The notes under the pieces: generated by a model | Database searches by the model: none | Told to the model about the DNA's origin: nothing | The model's input: only the letters and a program-made list of their open reading frames with translations | Part shown: in pieces, positions 50,205 to 59,341 of the stretch | Position numbering within the stretch: the stretch's first letter is position 1 | Layout of the letters: each line of letters starts with the position of its first letter | Translations under genes and position numbers: made by a program | From: Halopseudomonas aestusnigri | GTDB taxonomy: Bacteria > Pseudomonadota > Gammaproteobacteria > Pseudomonadales > Pseudomonadaceae | NCBI RefSeq assembly: GCF_002197985.1 | Contig: NZ_NBYK01000002.1 | Span: forward strand, 213,041-277,040 | Direction of reading: 5' to 3' | DNA length: 64,000 nt

Positions 50205-51089
50205 TCACGCTTCCTGCGCTGCCTGCTGGAGCAGCTCGTCCAGAATACGCAGCCTGAATTGGCGCTCCAGGGTGACCGCAAAGAATTGCTCGGCAACGTC
50301 GGGTACCTCGGCGTAGAGTTGCAGCGCGCCGCTGCGCAGCTCGTCCTGCACGACGACCGCCGGCAGCAGGGCAACGTCACCGGAATCCCTGGCAAGCAGG
50401 CGCAGCATAGCCATGTCATCCACTTCTGCACATATGGTCGGTTTGAGGCCGTTGCTGTTGCAGTACACCTCGAATTGGCTGCGCACATCGCTGCTGGGGC
50501 CTGGAACGATCAGGCGCACCCGTTGCAGATCGCGCTGCAGATCAAACGGGGTTGCATGCTTGCGGGGCGGGCCGATCAGGCACACTGCCTGACGGGCGAG
50601 CCGGCGACATTGCCAGCTGCGCTGGTTATCTGCACTCACCGCCTTGTTGGTAAGCACGACGTCCAGTTTATGCACGGTGAGGCGCTCGAGCAGGTCATCG
50701 ATGCTGCCGGATTCCAGCGTGATGCGCAGATCGTCACGACCGAGAAAGGGTCGCAGCAGGTTTTCCTGGAAGTTCCGCGACAGCGTAGCCACCGCACCAA
50801 TACGCAAGATCCTGCTGGCCTGCCGGCTGCTTTGCAGTGTGGTTTGCAGTTCGCTGCCAAGGGCAAAGATGTTTTCGGCGTAATCAAGCACCAGTTGGCC
50901 TGCTTCGGTGAGCTGCAGGCTCCGCCCGGCGCGCAGGAAGAGTGCATGGCCCAACTGATCTTCCAGCGCGCGGATCTGGGTCGACAGGGCTGACTGGGAT
51001 ACATGCAGGCTTTCGGCAGCACGTGTCAGATTGCCTTCTTTGGCAACGGCCCAAAAGTAGTGCAGGTGGTGGAAATTCAGTCGACGCAT
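50205..51089 (-). CDS. LysR-type regulator divergent from dabBA
   Basis: About 294 residues. The N-terminal winged helix-turn-helix reads RRLNFHHLHYFWAVAKEGNL, then TRAAESLHVSQSALSTQIRA. It is followed by a LysR substrate-binding domain with RILRIGAVATLSRNFQENLL. It resembles the NhaR-like branch of LysR proteins. Divergent placement, about 105 bases from dabB, makes it the likely regulator of the carbon-uptake operon. The start is uncertain between ATG 51098 and 51089; the latter suits the AAGAGA site better. Confidence 0.88.
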   Translation of the reverse strand: MRRLNFHHLHYFWAVAKEGNLTRAAESLHVSQSALSTQIRALEDQLGHALFLRAGRSLQLTEAGQLVLDYAENIFALGSELQTTLQSSRQASRILRIGAVATLSRNFQENLLRPFLGRDDLRITLESGSIDDLLERLTVHKLDVVLTNKAVSADNQRSWQCRRLARQAVCLIGPPRKHATPFDLQRDLQRVRLIVPGPSSDVRSQFEVYCNSNGLKPTICAEVDDMAMLRLLARDSGDVALLPAVVVQDELRSGALQLYAEVPDVAEQFFAVTLERQFRLRILDELLQQAAQEA

Positions 51090-51194
51090 CAATTTCATTC
51101 TCTTTAAGTTAATAATCCATTCTTATCTATCTATTTTTATTATTTCAAGCACTCCCCGACACTTGGCCAGTCACGTTGTTGCGGAGTGCCTTTC

Positions 51195-52721
51195 ATGCCG
51201 AGTTTGTCCATTTCCCTGCTTCAGTTGCTGCCGATGATCTATGCGGCGGCGCTGCTGCCGGTTGCCCTCGCACGCTCCGTGCGGGCTTTGTGGTTGCCCG
51301 CACGCTTCGCGGCTGTTCTGGCCCTGCTGTTTGTCGTCATGGCCGGATTTGAGGCAGCCTTTGATGGGCTACGCAATGATCGCCTCGGGTTATTGATGAC
51401 AGGTCTGATTGGTCTGCTGGCCATGGTGATCGTCGAGTATTCCCATCGCTACCTGGAGGGTGAGGCAGGGCAGCGACGCTACGTGCTCTCACTGCTGGGG
51501 ACCCTGGCCTGCGTAGCTACAGTGGTGACCAGCACCGACCTTTATCTGCTGGTGGGTGCCTGGATCCTGTCCAGTCTGTGCCTGCATCAGTTGCTGACCT
51601 TCTATCGCGACCGGCCACAGGCAATTGTGGTCGCGCACAAGAAATTTCTCGCCAGCCGGCTTGCCGATATTTGCATGCTGATTGCGACTGTTCTGCTTGT
51701 GCGAGCAGCGGGCGACAGCAATATCGCCGTCATCCTGCAGGTGCTTGACGTGCGCTTGCAGGCCGATGGTCAGCCTGGCTGGGACATGCAGCTGGCCGCA
51801 CTGCTGCTTGCCATGGCGGTGATTCTCAAGTCGGCACAGCTGCCGGTGCATGGCTGGCTGATTCAGGTAATGGAGGCGCCGACGCCGGTATCGGCTCTGC
51901 TGCATGCCGGCGTAGTCAATCTGGGTGGTTTTCTTCTGCTGCGTTTCGCACCGCTGTTTTCCGTAACGGTACCGGCGCAGACCCTGCTGGTAGTGGTCGG
52001 CGGTTTAACCGCAATGCTGGCGGCACTGGTCATGATGACGCGGGTAAGCATCAAGGTACGCCTGGCCTGGTCCACCTGTGCGCAGATGGGGCTGATGCTG
52101 CTCGAATGCGGGCTTGGGCTGTGGGAACTGGCGCTGGTGCACTTGCTGGCCCACTCGCTCTATAAAGCCCATGCCTTCCTGGCAGCAGGAGAAACGGTAG
52201 CTCATGCGCGTCATCACGCGCTGCATCCGAAGGTGCCGGTTCCAGCGCTGAGCAGCCTGCTTGTGGCCATTGTGTTGGCTGGCGGCGTCCTGATTGCACT
52301 GCAGGCGTTCGTGACGAACCTGTTGCCGGGCCATCAATTGCCCCTGGTAGCGTTGGCCATCCTGGCCGTTGGTCTCGCACCCTGGTGCCTGCGTCGCGGC
52401 CAGCTCGGGTACGGCCTGCTGATGTTTTGCCTGCTGCTTGGCACTTATCTGCTCTGGCATGAGATCGCCGGATGGATACTGGCGCAGCAGTTGAGCCCGG
52501 CGCCCGCCGCATTGACCAGCTTCGCCGTTGCGCTGTTTCTGACGCTGTATCTGATTCAGGCCCAGATTCTGGCCAATCCTGCGGGTGGACTGGCCAAGCG
52601 TCTGTATCCCCTGGCATTCGCCGGTTTCTCCCTTGATGAACACTTCACCCGCCTGACCTTCCGGGTATGGCCTCCGCGCCCGCTGCACCCTGTTGCCCCG
52701 ACTCATGGAGATCGCCAATGA
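51195..52721 (+). CDS. dabB: DabB, membrane subunit of the DAB inorganic carbon pump
   Basis: 508-residue membrane protein related to NuoL/MrpA proton-conducting subunits, with about thirteen helices. Recognisable core segments are SSLCLHQLLTFYRDRPQAIV, KSAQLPVHGWLIQVMEAPTP (the antiporter-family signature) and LAHSLYKAHAFLAAGE. In DAB complexes it is thought to couple cation flow to bicarbonate or CO2 capture by DabA. The start is ATG 51195 with GGAG eight bases upstream. It overlaps dabA by four bases, supporting a two-protein complex. Confidence 0.88.
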   Translation: MPSLSISLLQLLPMIYAAALLPVALARSVRALWLPARFAAVLALLFVVMAGFEAAFDGLRNDRLGLLMTGLIGLLAMVIVEYSHRYLEGEAGQRRYVLSLLGTLACVATVVTSTDLYLLVGAWILSSLCLHQLLTFYRDRPQAIVVAHKKFLASRLADICMLIATVLLVRAAGDSNIAVILQVLDVRLQADGQPGWDMQLAALLLAMAVILKSAQLPVHGWLIQVMEAPTPVSALLHAGVVNLGGFLLLRFAPLFSVTVPAQTLLVVVGGLTAMLAALVMMTRVSIKVRLAWSTCAQMGLMLLECGLGLWELALVHLLAHSLYKAHAFLAAGETVAHARHHALHPKVPVPALSSLLVAIVLAGGVLIALQAFVTNLLPGHQLPLVALAILAVGLAPWCLRRGQLGYGLLMFCLLLGTYLLWHEIAGWILAQQLSPAPAALTSFAVALFLTLYLIQAQILANPAGGLAKRLYPLAFAGFSLDEHFTRLTFRVWPPRPLHPVAPTHGDRQ

Positions 52722-55168
52722 CCGCGTTTGAATCCTTCACCGGCCTCGACCGGGACCTCCTGCACGATGCCGTTCGTCAGTCTTGTGCGAAGATAGCGCC
52801 GACCTGGCCGCTGGACCGCATGATCGCCGTCAACCCGCTTTGGGAGCGCAGGGAGCAGGCGTGGCATAGCGTCGCCGAGCAGCTCTGGCAGCGCGCAGGT
52901 ATCAGCCTGACCCTCAAGCCCGACGACTACCGCAGGGCCTGGCATGACGGGGTCATTGCCGAACGCCATCTTCTGCAAGCGCAAACCGAGCAGGGTGGAT
53001 CACACAGCGTCGAGCAATTGTTGCGGGCGCTGGATGAGTCGCCGGCCGACCTCAACGGGCTGCCGCTGCTGGAGGATATGGCCGATCCCGGTATTGCGCT
53101 GCCGGGTTGGCCGGTACTGATCAATCAGCAGATTGGTCAGTGCTGTGCGGCCTGGTTCGACCACGAACAGGCAGACTGGCGCCCAGGCGAAAGCGCCGGT
53201 CTTTACCAGGCCTGGCGCGCCAGCATGCTGGAGGACAGGGGATTGAGTGTGCTCAGTGCCTGCCCGCAACTGCATCAGCGTATTGAAGAGCTGCCTTGCG
53301 AACCGCTTGCCGCGCTGGCGTTTGCGGTGGAGCGTCTTGGGCTCAAGCCGGATGAGTGGCACCTGTGGTTCGATTGTTTGCTGTTGCGCAGCCTGGGCTG
53401 GGCGTCCTGGTGTGCCTATCTGCGCTGGCAGGCCCGATTGCAGGGGGAGGACGATCACTCCGTCATGGCGCTGCTGGCAATCCGCGCGGCCTGGGAGTCG
53501 TTGGTCGATGATCGTCAGCGCGGCAACGGCAGCCGTTGGCAACAGTGGCGTGCGGACTGGCAGGCCCGTCTGCAACAGCCGCCATCGGCTGCCTGGCGCG
53601 CTTTGCAGTTGTGGCAGCGGGCCGAGGAACTGTCGTGGCAGGAGCAGTTGCATAACCGGCTGTGTCAGACGCAGCCGTCAGCGACGCCCGAGGTTCCGGT
53701 AGCCAAGCTGTTCTTCTGTATCGACGTGCGTTCCGAGCCGATGCGGCGGGCGCTGGAACAGAGCTGTCCGGCAATTGAAACGGCGGGCTTTGCCGGCTTT
53801 TTCGGGCTGCCGATTGCTTACACGCCGCTGGGTACAGGGGCGACACGCCCGCAGCTGCCCGGTCTGCTGGCGCCTCAGCTCCAGGTCAGTGACAGCAGTG
53901 GCGATGCGGCAAGGGATCAGCATCTGACCCTGTTGCGTCAGAGCCGTTTGACCCGCCGGGACCGCTGGCGCCTGTTCGAGCGACTGCCCGCTTCAACCTT
54001 TACCCTGGTTGAGAGTATCGGACTGGGATACGCCGGTGCTTTGCTGGGGCGTACCTTCGGGATAACAGGCAACGACGTTGAGCCGCACCGCAGCGCTCTG
54101 CAGCCGCGTGAGTGGGCCCAGCTGGCACCGCAGCTACCGGCCATGACAGTAGCGCAGAAGGGTGATCTGGCCGAGCGTATTCTCAAGGCCATGGGGATTC
54201 GCGGAGCGGTGCCGGCACTGGTTGTGTTACTCGGACACGGCAGTCAGAGCAGTAACAACCCGCAGGCAGCGGGCCTGGATTGCGGCGCCTGTTGCGGGCA
54301 AAGCGGCGAGGTCAATGCGCGCCTGCTGGCCAGACTGTTCAACGAACCGGCTGTGCAGGCACAGCTGCGCGAGCGGGGCGTCGACCTGCCACCCCAGTTT
54401 CATGCTCTGGCCGGGTTGCACAATACCACCACGGACGAAATTCGGATTTTCGACCCTGAAGCGATTCCGGCGGCCCTTCAGGCCAATTGGCAGCAATTGC
54501 GTCAGGCGCTGGAGACGGCCACAGCCAAGGTGCGTCAGCAGCGAGCCGCCGGACTTGGAATGGAAGCACTGCAGGACCAGCCTGACAGGTTGTTGAGCCG
54601 CCTGCGCCGGCGTGCGCGCGACTGGGCCCAGACCCGGCCGGAGTGGGGGCTGGCCGGCAATGCGGCATTTATTGCCGCGCCGCGTTCCAGAACCCGTGGT
54701 ATCGATCTGCAGGGGCGTGCCTTTTTGCATGACTATGACTGGCGTCAGGACGAAGGCGGCGGGGTGCTGGAGCTGATCATGACCGCGCCGATGGTGGTAG
54801 CCCACTGGATCAACCTTCAGTACTTCACGTCCACTACTGACAACCTGCGGTTCGGCAGTGGCAACAAGCTGCTTCACAACGTGGTGGGGGGGCATATCGG
54901 CGTGTTCGAGGGGAACGGCGGCGATCTGCGGATCGGCCTGGCCAAACAATCGCTGCACGATGGCAAGCAGTGGATGCATCGGCCGCTGCGGCTGCAGGCC
55001 GTGATTGAAGCGCCCCGGGCGATGATCGATGAGGTGATCGCCACTCATCAGGCGGTGCGTGACCTCGTCCACAATGGCTGGCTTGAATTGCTGCGCATGG
55101 ATGGCACGCCGCTGCGGCTGGAGCGTCGCACGGCCGGGGGCTGGCAGCCGCTGCCAGGGTTTGAATAG
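52718..55168 (+). CDS. dabA: DabA, zinc-binding subunit of the DAB inorganic carbon pump
   Basis: 816-residue DUF2309 protein, a cytosolic subunit with a beta-carbonic-anhydrase-like zinc site. The expected ligands are all present: C334 and D336 in LFFCIDVRSEP, H507 in LLGHGSQSSNN, and C522 in LDCGACCGQSG. Their spacing equals that I remember for Halothiobacillus DabA (C351, D353, H524, C539). The N-terminus has LDRMIAVNPLWERREQ, typical of the family. It probably converts CO2 to bicarbonate vectorially, powered through DabB. No carboxysome or RuBisCO gene is nearby, so it likely supplies heterotrophic carboxylases. Confidence 0.9.
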   Translation: MTAFESFTGLDRDLLHDAVRQSCAKIAPTWPLDRMIAVNPLWERREQAWHSVAEQLWQRAGISLTLKPDDYRRAWHDGVIAERHLLQAQTEQGGSHSVEQLLRALDESPADLNGLPLLEDMADPGIALPGWPVLINQQIGQCCAAWFDHEQADWRPGESAGLYQAWRASMLEDRGLSVLSACPQLHQRIEELPCEPLAALAFAVERLGLKPDEWHLWFDCLLLRSLGWASWCAYLRWQARLQGEDDHSVMALLAIRAAWESLVDDRQRGNGSRWQQWRADWQARLQQPPSAAWRALQLWQRAEELSWQEQLHNRLCQTQPSATPEVPVAKLFFCIDVRSEPMRRALEQSCPAIETAGFAGFFGLPIAYTPLGTGATRPQLPGLLAPQLQVSDSSGDAARDQHLTLLRQSRLTRRDRWRLFERLPASTFTLVESIGLGYAGALLGRTFGITGNDVEPHRSALQPREWAQLAPQLPAMTVAQKGDLAERILKAMGIRGAVPALVVLLGHGSQSSNNPQAAGLDCGACCGQSGEVNARLLARLFNEPAVQAQLRERGVDLPPQFHALAGLHNTTTDEIRIFDPEAIPAALQANWQQLRQALETATAKVRQQRAAGLGMEALQDQPDRLLSRLRRRARDWAQTRPEWGLAGNAAFIAAPRSRTRGIDLQGRAFLHDYDWRQDEGGGVLELIMTAPMVVAHWINLQYFTSTTDNLRFGSGNKLLHNVVGGHIGVFEGNGGDLRIGLAKQSLHDGKQWMHRPLRLQAVIEAPRAMIDEVIATHQAVRDLVHNGWLELLRMDGTPLRLERRTAGGWQPLPGFE

Positions 55169-55179
55169 AGGGGGTGGTC

Positions 55180-55206
55180 GCGCTGTACCGCCAAGCGGTG
55201 CAGCGC
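55180..55206. terminator. Hairpin after dabA
   Basis: 12-bp stem GCGCTGTACCGC / GCGGTGCAGCGC (one G-U pair) with a 3-base loop, 11 bases after the dabA stop. No U-tract. A likely mRNA 3' end structure for the operon. Confidence 0.55.
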
Positions 55207-55307
55207 GCCTGGAATTCGGGCAGTTGGTTATCTGTCCGGGTGCGGCATGATGTTGGCTGCAGCTTATGCAGGAAGGGTATGGCCGAGCGCCCGGTCGGCC
55301 ATTGTCG

Positions 55308-56165
55308 TCACGGATTGCAGCGTTCGCAGTGCCCGGGGGCGGCCAGTTGGCTGGTAGCGATGCGTTCCTGGTACTCGCACGCGGGGCATTCCCAGATATA
55401 GGCCGCCGCCAGGGGAGTGCTCAGGTCGCAATCGGCACATGACAGGCCAGGCTCGCTGCGTGCGATGGCGTAGCCCGGCGCACTGCAGCGAGGGCAAAGA
55501 CTGCCCAGCTGTTTTGCCAGTTGCTCGCCTGCCTCGCGGATCATCTGCTGGCGCAGGGGGTTGAGGTGGGCCCGCATGTCGGTTTCGAGCCAGACCGCTG
55601 GGTGCTGAGTGAGCAGGGTAGCGATCTTGTCCAGCAACCAGTCGCGGTCGCGGATGCCTTTCTGGAACCAGGGTTCATCCGGTCGCCCGAGAATCAGTGC
55701 ATGTGAAGGGAAGCGGGTCCTTTGCATGAAGGATTCTGCGGCCTGCAGGCTGTCGATCTCGCCCTGCGCATAATTGGTAGCCCCCGAGCTGGCCATGACG
55801 TAGAGGGCATACTGGCGTTCGTCGTCCCACAGGCAAAGGATCTCGTAATTCCATGGCATCCAGCCAATATGCGGATCGGGGCCGAAGCTGCCCTCACTGC
55901 CCAGACCGTAGCGCGTTGCTGCCAGAGAACAGGCCAGTTTGGCCTTGCGAAGTGCGGTGTCGTGGGCACTGCCCTGGCGCGGTATTTCCCGGCTGAAGGT
56001 GCCGAAATTATCGGTGTCGTAGCTGCTGATCGGCTGGACATCCAGACCCAGCGGGGCCAGGGCATCGGAGACCAGATGCGCCTTGTCGTGGCAGGTCAGG
56101 AAAGCGACGCAATGCGCCGGAGATTGGGCCGCTTGATGCGCTGGACGGGCGAAAGTGATGTTCAT
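55308..56165 (-). CDS. DUF6671-type protein with C-terminal zinc ribbons
   Basis: 285-residue cytosolic protein. The N-terminal 200 residues include a CVAFLTCHDKAHLV start, FGTFSREIPRQGSAHDTALR, and GPDPHIGWMPWNYEILCLW. The C-terminal 60 residues contain four CxxC pairs (CPRC, CADC, CPAC, CERC), which should bind two zinc ions. I recall this architecture as DUF6671, of unknown function. The start is ATG 56165 with AAGGAG upstream. It diverges from a LysR gene and converges on dabA. It may be controlled by that LysR protein; no link to carbon uptake is shown. Confidence 0.72.
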   Translation of the reverse strand: MNITFARPAHQAAQSPAHCVAFLTCHDKAHLVSDALAPLGLDVQPISSYDTDNFGTFSREIPRQGSAHDTALRKAKLACSLAATRYGLGSEGSFGPDPHIGWMPWNYEILCLWDDERQYALYVMASSGATNYAQGEIDSLQAAESFMQRTRFPSHALILGRPDEPWFQKGIRDRDWLLDKIATLLTQHPAVWLETDMRAHLNPLRQQMIREAGEQLAKQLGSLCPRCSAPGYAIARSEPGLSCADCDLSTPLAAAYIWECPACEYQERIATSQLAAPGHCERCNP

Positions 56166-56214
56166 GAGCAAGGTCTCCTTGCAGGGATCTTGCGTGCAGT
56201 TTGAACAGTAATGG

Positions 56215-56260
56215 CTATAGTAAAAAATAGATTATTTGGCAGGAAACCATAGTCAAAAAG
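56215..56260. promoter_or_regulatory. Direct repeat in the DUF6671/lysR divergent region
   Basis: Two copies of the pattern C-(T/C)-ATAGT-(A/C)-AAAAA lie 32 bases apart, starting at 56215 and 56247, about three helical turns. Flanking CTAT/ATAG segments add partial dyads. This is a plausible binding site pair for the LysR protein encoded just downstream, but it could overlap promoter elements. Confidence 0.45.
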
Positions 56261-56262
56261 CT

Positions 56263-57186
56263 ATGAAAAGACAGCATTTCCACACGCGCCAGACGACCTT
56301 CAGACAGCTGGAAACCTTTCTGTTGGTTGCCGAGCGTCTCAGCGTAACGGAGGCGGCACGCGTGCTGCATCTGGCCCAGCCGTCGGTATCGACACAGATT
56401 GCCAAACTGGAACAATCGCTCGGTTTGAAGCTGTTCGAGCAGATTGGCAAGCGCCTGCATCTGACCGATGCCGGTAAAGAAGTGCAGGCCGGTGCCCGGC
56501 AGATTTTTGCAGCGCTGGACCACCTGGATATGCGCCTGGCCCACCTTAACGGCCTGACTGCAGGGCAGTTGCGTCTGGGCGCCGTCACCACGGCAAAGTA
56601 TCTGGTACCGCGCCTGCTGGGACCGTTCTGCCGCCAGTATCCCCAGGTCGAGGTGGAGCTGAATATCGCCAACCGCTCCGAGGTCATTCGCCGCCTTGAA
56701 CGCAATCTGGATGATCTGTACGTGTTCAGCCAGCCACCCAGACACCTTGATCTGGATGTCGTTCCTCTCGCTGACAACCCGCTGGTGGTTATTGCGCCTG
56801 CAGGGCATCGGTTTGCCGGCAAACGCCTGCGCTGGGAGCAGCTTGTTGATGAGCCCTTCCTCAGCCGAGAACCCGGATCGGGCACCAGGCTGGCTATCGA
56901 GGAGCACTTTGCCCGTTTTGGCTGGACTGTGCGTCCGCAGATGACGATCGAAAGTAATGAGGCGATCAAGGAGTCTGTCGCCGCAGGGTTGGGCATCGCC
57001 ATCCTGTCACGCCATACCCTTATTCATACCGCGCCTGGCAATTTGGTCGAGCTTGATGTGGAGGGTTTTCCGATTCCGAATCGCTGGTACCTGGTGCGCT
57101 GGCGAACCAAGAACCCATCTCCCGCCGCGCAGGCATTCAGCCGTTTTGCCGAAATACCATCCGATACGCCAGTTCTGCCGCAATAG
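56263..57186 (+). CDS. LysR-type regulator, CbbR-like
   Basis: 307-residue transcription regulator. The helix-turn-helix region is TFRQLETFLLVAERLSVTEA, then ARVLHLAQPSVSTQIAKLEQ. The effector domain has LRLGAVTTAKYLVPRLLGPF and PVIAPAGHRFAGK-like order (LVVIAPAGHRF here). The pattern is close to the CbbR/RbcR branch, which governs carbon fixation genes elsewhere. It lies 1.1 kb from dabA, but transcribed from the DUF6671 side. The ATG at 56263 lacks a clear ribosome binding site; TTG 56236 is an alternative. Confidence 0.85.
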   Translation: MKRQHFHTRQTTFRQLETFLLVAERLSVTEAARVLHLAQPSVSTQIAKLEQSLGLKLFEQIGKRLHLTDAGKEVQAGARQIFAALDHLDMRLAHLNGLTAGQLRLGAVTTAKYLVPRLLGPFCRQYPQVEVELNIANRSEVIRRLERNLDDLYVFSQPPRHLDLDVVPLADNPLVVIAPAGHRFAGKRLRWEQLVDEPFLSREPGSGTRLAIEEHFARFGWTVRPQMTIESNEAIKESVAAGLGIAILSRHTLIHTAPGNLVELDVEGFPIPNRWYLVRWRTKNPSPAAQAFSRFAEIPSDTPVLPQ

Positions 57187-57190
57187 CGAC

Positions 57191-58135
57191 TCAGTTCAGG
57201 CGCTGGCTGGCACGCGCCAGTCGGTCGTGCACTGCAGCCCAGGCCGCGTCCGACGGCGGCAATTGAATATACAGGCGCGTCAGGTCAAGCGCGTCCAGCT
57301 CATAGAGTGCTGCATACAGGTTGGCAGCATAAACGTGGGGATCTGTGCCGAGGTCCAGTGCCGGGCCATGGGTTGGTTGCGCGTTTGCGCACCATAGCCA
57401 GCCACAATCCGCTGACCCAAGCGCTTCAGTTGGCGTCTCCCGGAACGTCAGCGTGGTGGTTGTCGGTGCATAGTGCCGGTGGTGCTGACCCGGTGCACGA
57501 GGGCCACCGTCCCGGTCCGCCAGCGGCTGACCCAGAACAGCTTCCAATGCAGGCTGGCCCAGCATGCCGGTGCGCAGCAGACGGGGGCGATCACCCGGAA
57601 GAACGCTGACAATGGTCGATTCCAGGCCTACCTGGCAGCTTCCGCCGTCGAGAATCAGCAGGTCACTGTCGGCAAACTGCTGCGCCACATGGGCTGCGCA
57701 GGTAGGGCTGATGGACATGTAACGGTTGGCCGACGGGGCGACCAGCGCACCGCCAAATGCGCTCAGCAGCGCCCGTGCTGTCGGATGAGCCGGAACCCGC
57801 AGGGCGACGCTGTCCTGGCCGGCGGTGACCAGGCGTGATACCTCGTCGCGTGCCGGCAGAACCAGCGTCAGCGGCCCCGGCCAGAACGCGGCCATCAGCT
57901 CCCTGGCTGCAGTCGGTACGACAGATGCCCACTCAGTGGCCTGTGCGGCGTTTTCCAGATGCACGATCAACGGATTGTTGCCGGGGCGGCCCTTGAGTGC
58001 GAATACCTGTTGCACCGCCGTGTCCTGACGGGCATCAGCGGCGAGTCCGTAGACGGTTTCGGTTGGCATCACGACCAGTTGGCCGGCGCGCAACCGGACA
58101 GCGCAGTCGTTGAGGTTCTCGGTAATCCGGGGCAT
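57191..58135 (-). CDS. L-threonylcarbamoyladenylate synthase, Sua5 type
   Basis: Makes threonylcarbamoyl-AMP for the universal t6A37 modification of ANN-decoding tRNAs. The 314-residue product has the YrdC domain (MPTETVYGLAADAR, then LKGRPGNNPLIVHL, then APSANRYMSISPTCAAHVA) in about residues 1-200. A linker (RAPGQHHRHYAPTT) and a C-terminal Sua5 domain follow, so it is the two-domain type rather than the short TsaC. Ends four bases from the lysR stop (convergent). Confidence 0.92.
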   Translation of the reverse strand: MPRITENLNDCAVRLRAGQLVVMPTETVYGLAADARQDTAVQQVFALKGRPGNNPLIVHLENAAQATEWASVVPTAARELMAAFWPGPLTLVLPARDEVSRLVTAGQDSVALRVPAHPTARALLSAFGGALVAPSANRYMSISPTCAAHVAQQFADSDLLILDGGSCQVGLESTIVSVLPGDRPRLLRTGMLGQPALEAVLGQPLADRDGGPRAPGQHHRHYAPTTTTLTFRETPTEALGSADCGWLWCANAQPTHGPALDLGTDPHVYAANLYAALYELDALDLTRLYIQLPPSDAAWAAVHDRLARASQRLN

Positions 58136-58333
58136 TGGAGCAGCGTGTCTGTGGTGGCGGAAAGCTCGGCATTATACGCCTTTGGCTGCGTCAGCGGATC
58201 TTTGCGCGGCGCTTGTGCGAAGAGCTGGAGCCGGTAATGTAGCATTCATAAATGCCCCGGAGCACAGGGTTGCTGATATGCTTGCCCGATTGGGTTCGCG
58301 TTACGCGCACTCGCCGGTTTCTAGGGGTGAATA

Positions 58334-59290
58334 ATGGCCGCTGAAGTAGTAGTCGAGCGAGTAGGGAATGCAAGCGAAGGTGCCACTGACGGCTTCTTTC
58401 GTGCGGTACTGGATGGTCTGGAAGACCAGATCGCCGTGCTTAATGAACTGGGCGTAATCGTTTTTGTTAATCAGACCTGGCGCACTGTTGCACAGTCCAA
58501 TGGGGTGGCTCCAGAGTTTGACTGGACTGGGCAGAATTATCTCAGTGTCTGCCGTTCGGCCATCCGCTGCGGAGACGCCGATGCCTCATCCGTCGCGGAT
58601 GCACTGGAAGATCTGATATCCGGTCGCGCGGAGACCTTTTATCACGAATATCCGTGTCATACCCCTGAAGCGAAACAGTGGTTCATTCTCAGGGGCGCAC
58701 GTACCCTTTTTTCAGGCAAGGTTTACGTCGTCCTCAGTCATCACAATATCACCCGTCGCAAGCTGAGCGAGCAGGCAGCCGAACACTCAGCTCACCACGA
58801 CCCTCTGACCGCACTGGCCAACCGCCGCGGTTTTCAGACCTTCCTGGCCAAGGCGTGGCGTCGTGCCCGGCGTGCGATCAGCCCCATCAGCGTGTTGATC
58901 ATCGATCTGGACAACTTCAAGTCTTTCAATGACAGCCTGGGCCACCTTGAAGGAGATCAGGCACTGGTGAAAGTCGGCGCAGTGCTGGCGGCGTGTGCAC
59001 GCAGGGAGACCGATATGGCGGCGCGCTTTGGCGGCGACGAATTCGTGCTGGTGATGCCGGATACGGATGCCGCCGGGGCCGAGACAGTTGCGCGAAAAAT
59101 CGTTGACGAGGTTGATCGTCTGCACCTTGTTTGCGCTGATGGGGTTCAGGTCAGAGCCAGCGTCGGGTTGGCAAGTCGCATTCCCGAGCAGGCGCAGGAC
59201 TGTCCTGATCGCTATGCGCTGCTGCAGCTGGCCGATGATGCCCTCTACAAGGTCAAGGACAGTGGCGGTAGGGCGGTGTGCCGGGGGTAG
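58334..59290 (+). CDS. PAS-GGDEF diguanylate cyclase
   Basis: 318-residue soluble cyclase. The PAS domain (about residues 22-140) has GLEDQIAVLNELGVIVFVNQ, then SVCRSAIRCGD. The GGDEF domain begins HDPLTALANRRGFQTF at residue 155. The active site is GGDEF at 233-237. The I-site RETD at 224-227 stands exactly five residues before it, so it is probably product-inhibited. It stands alone between the sua5 gene and the SDR gene. The signal sensed by the PAS domain is unknown. Confidence 0.92.
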   Translation: MAAEVVVERVGNASEGATDGFFRAVLDGLEDQIAVLNELGVIVFVNQTWRTVAQSNGVAPEFDWTGQNYLSVCRSAIRCGDADASSVADALEDLISGRAETFYHEYPCHTPEAKQWFILRGARTLFSGKVYVVLSHHNITRRKLSEQAAEHSAHHDPLTALANRRGFQTFLAKAWRRARRAISPISVLIIDLDNFKSFNDSLGHLEGDQALVKVGAVLAACARRETDMAARFGGDEFVLVMPDTDAAGAETVARKIVDEVDRLHLVCADGVQVRASVGLASRIPEQAQDCPDRYALLQLADDALYKVKDSGGRAVCRG

Positions 59291-59341
59291 CGAGACGGTC
59301 TGCGCAGCAAGCCCGACTCTCCAGCCATGCAGTAGCCCCGG

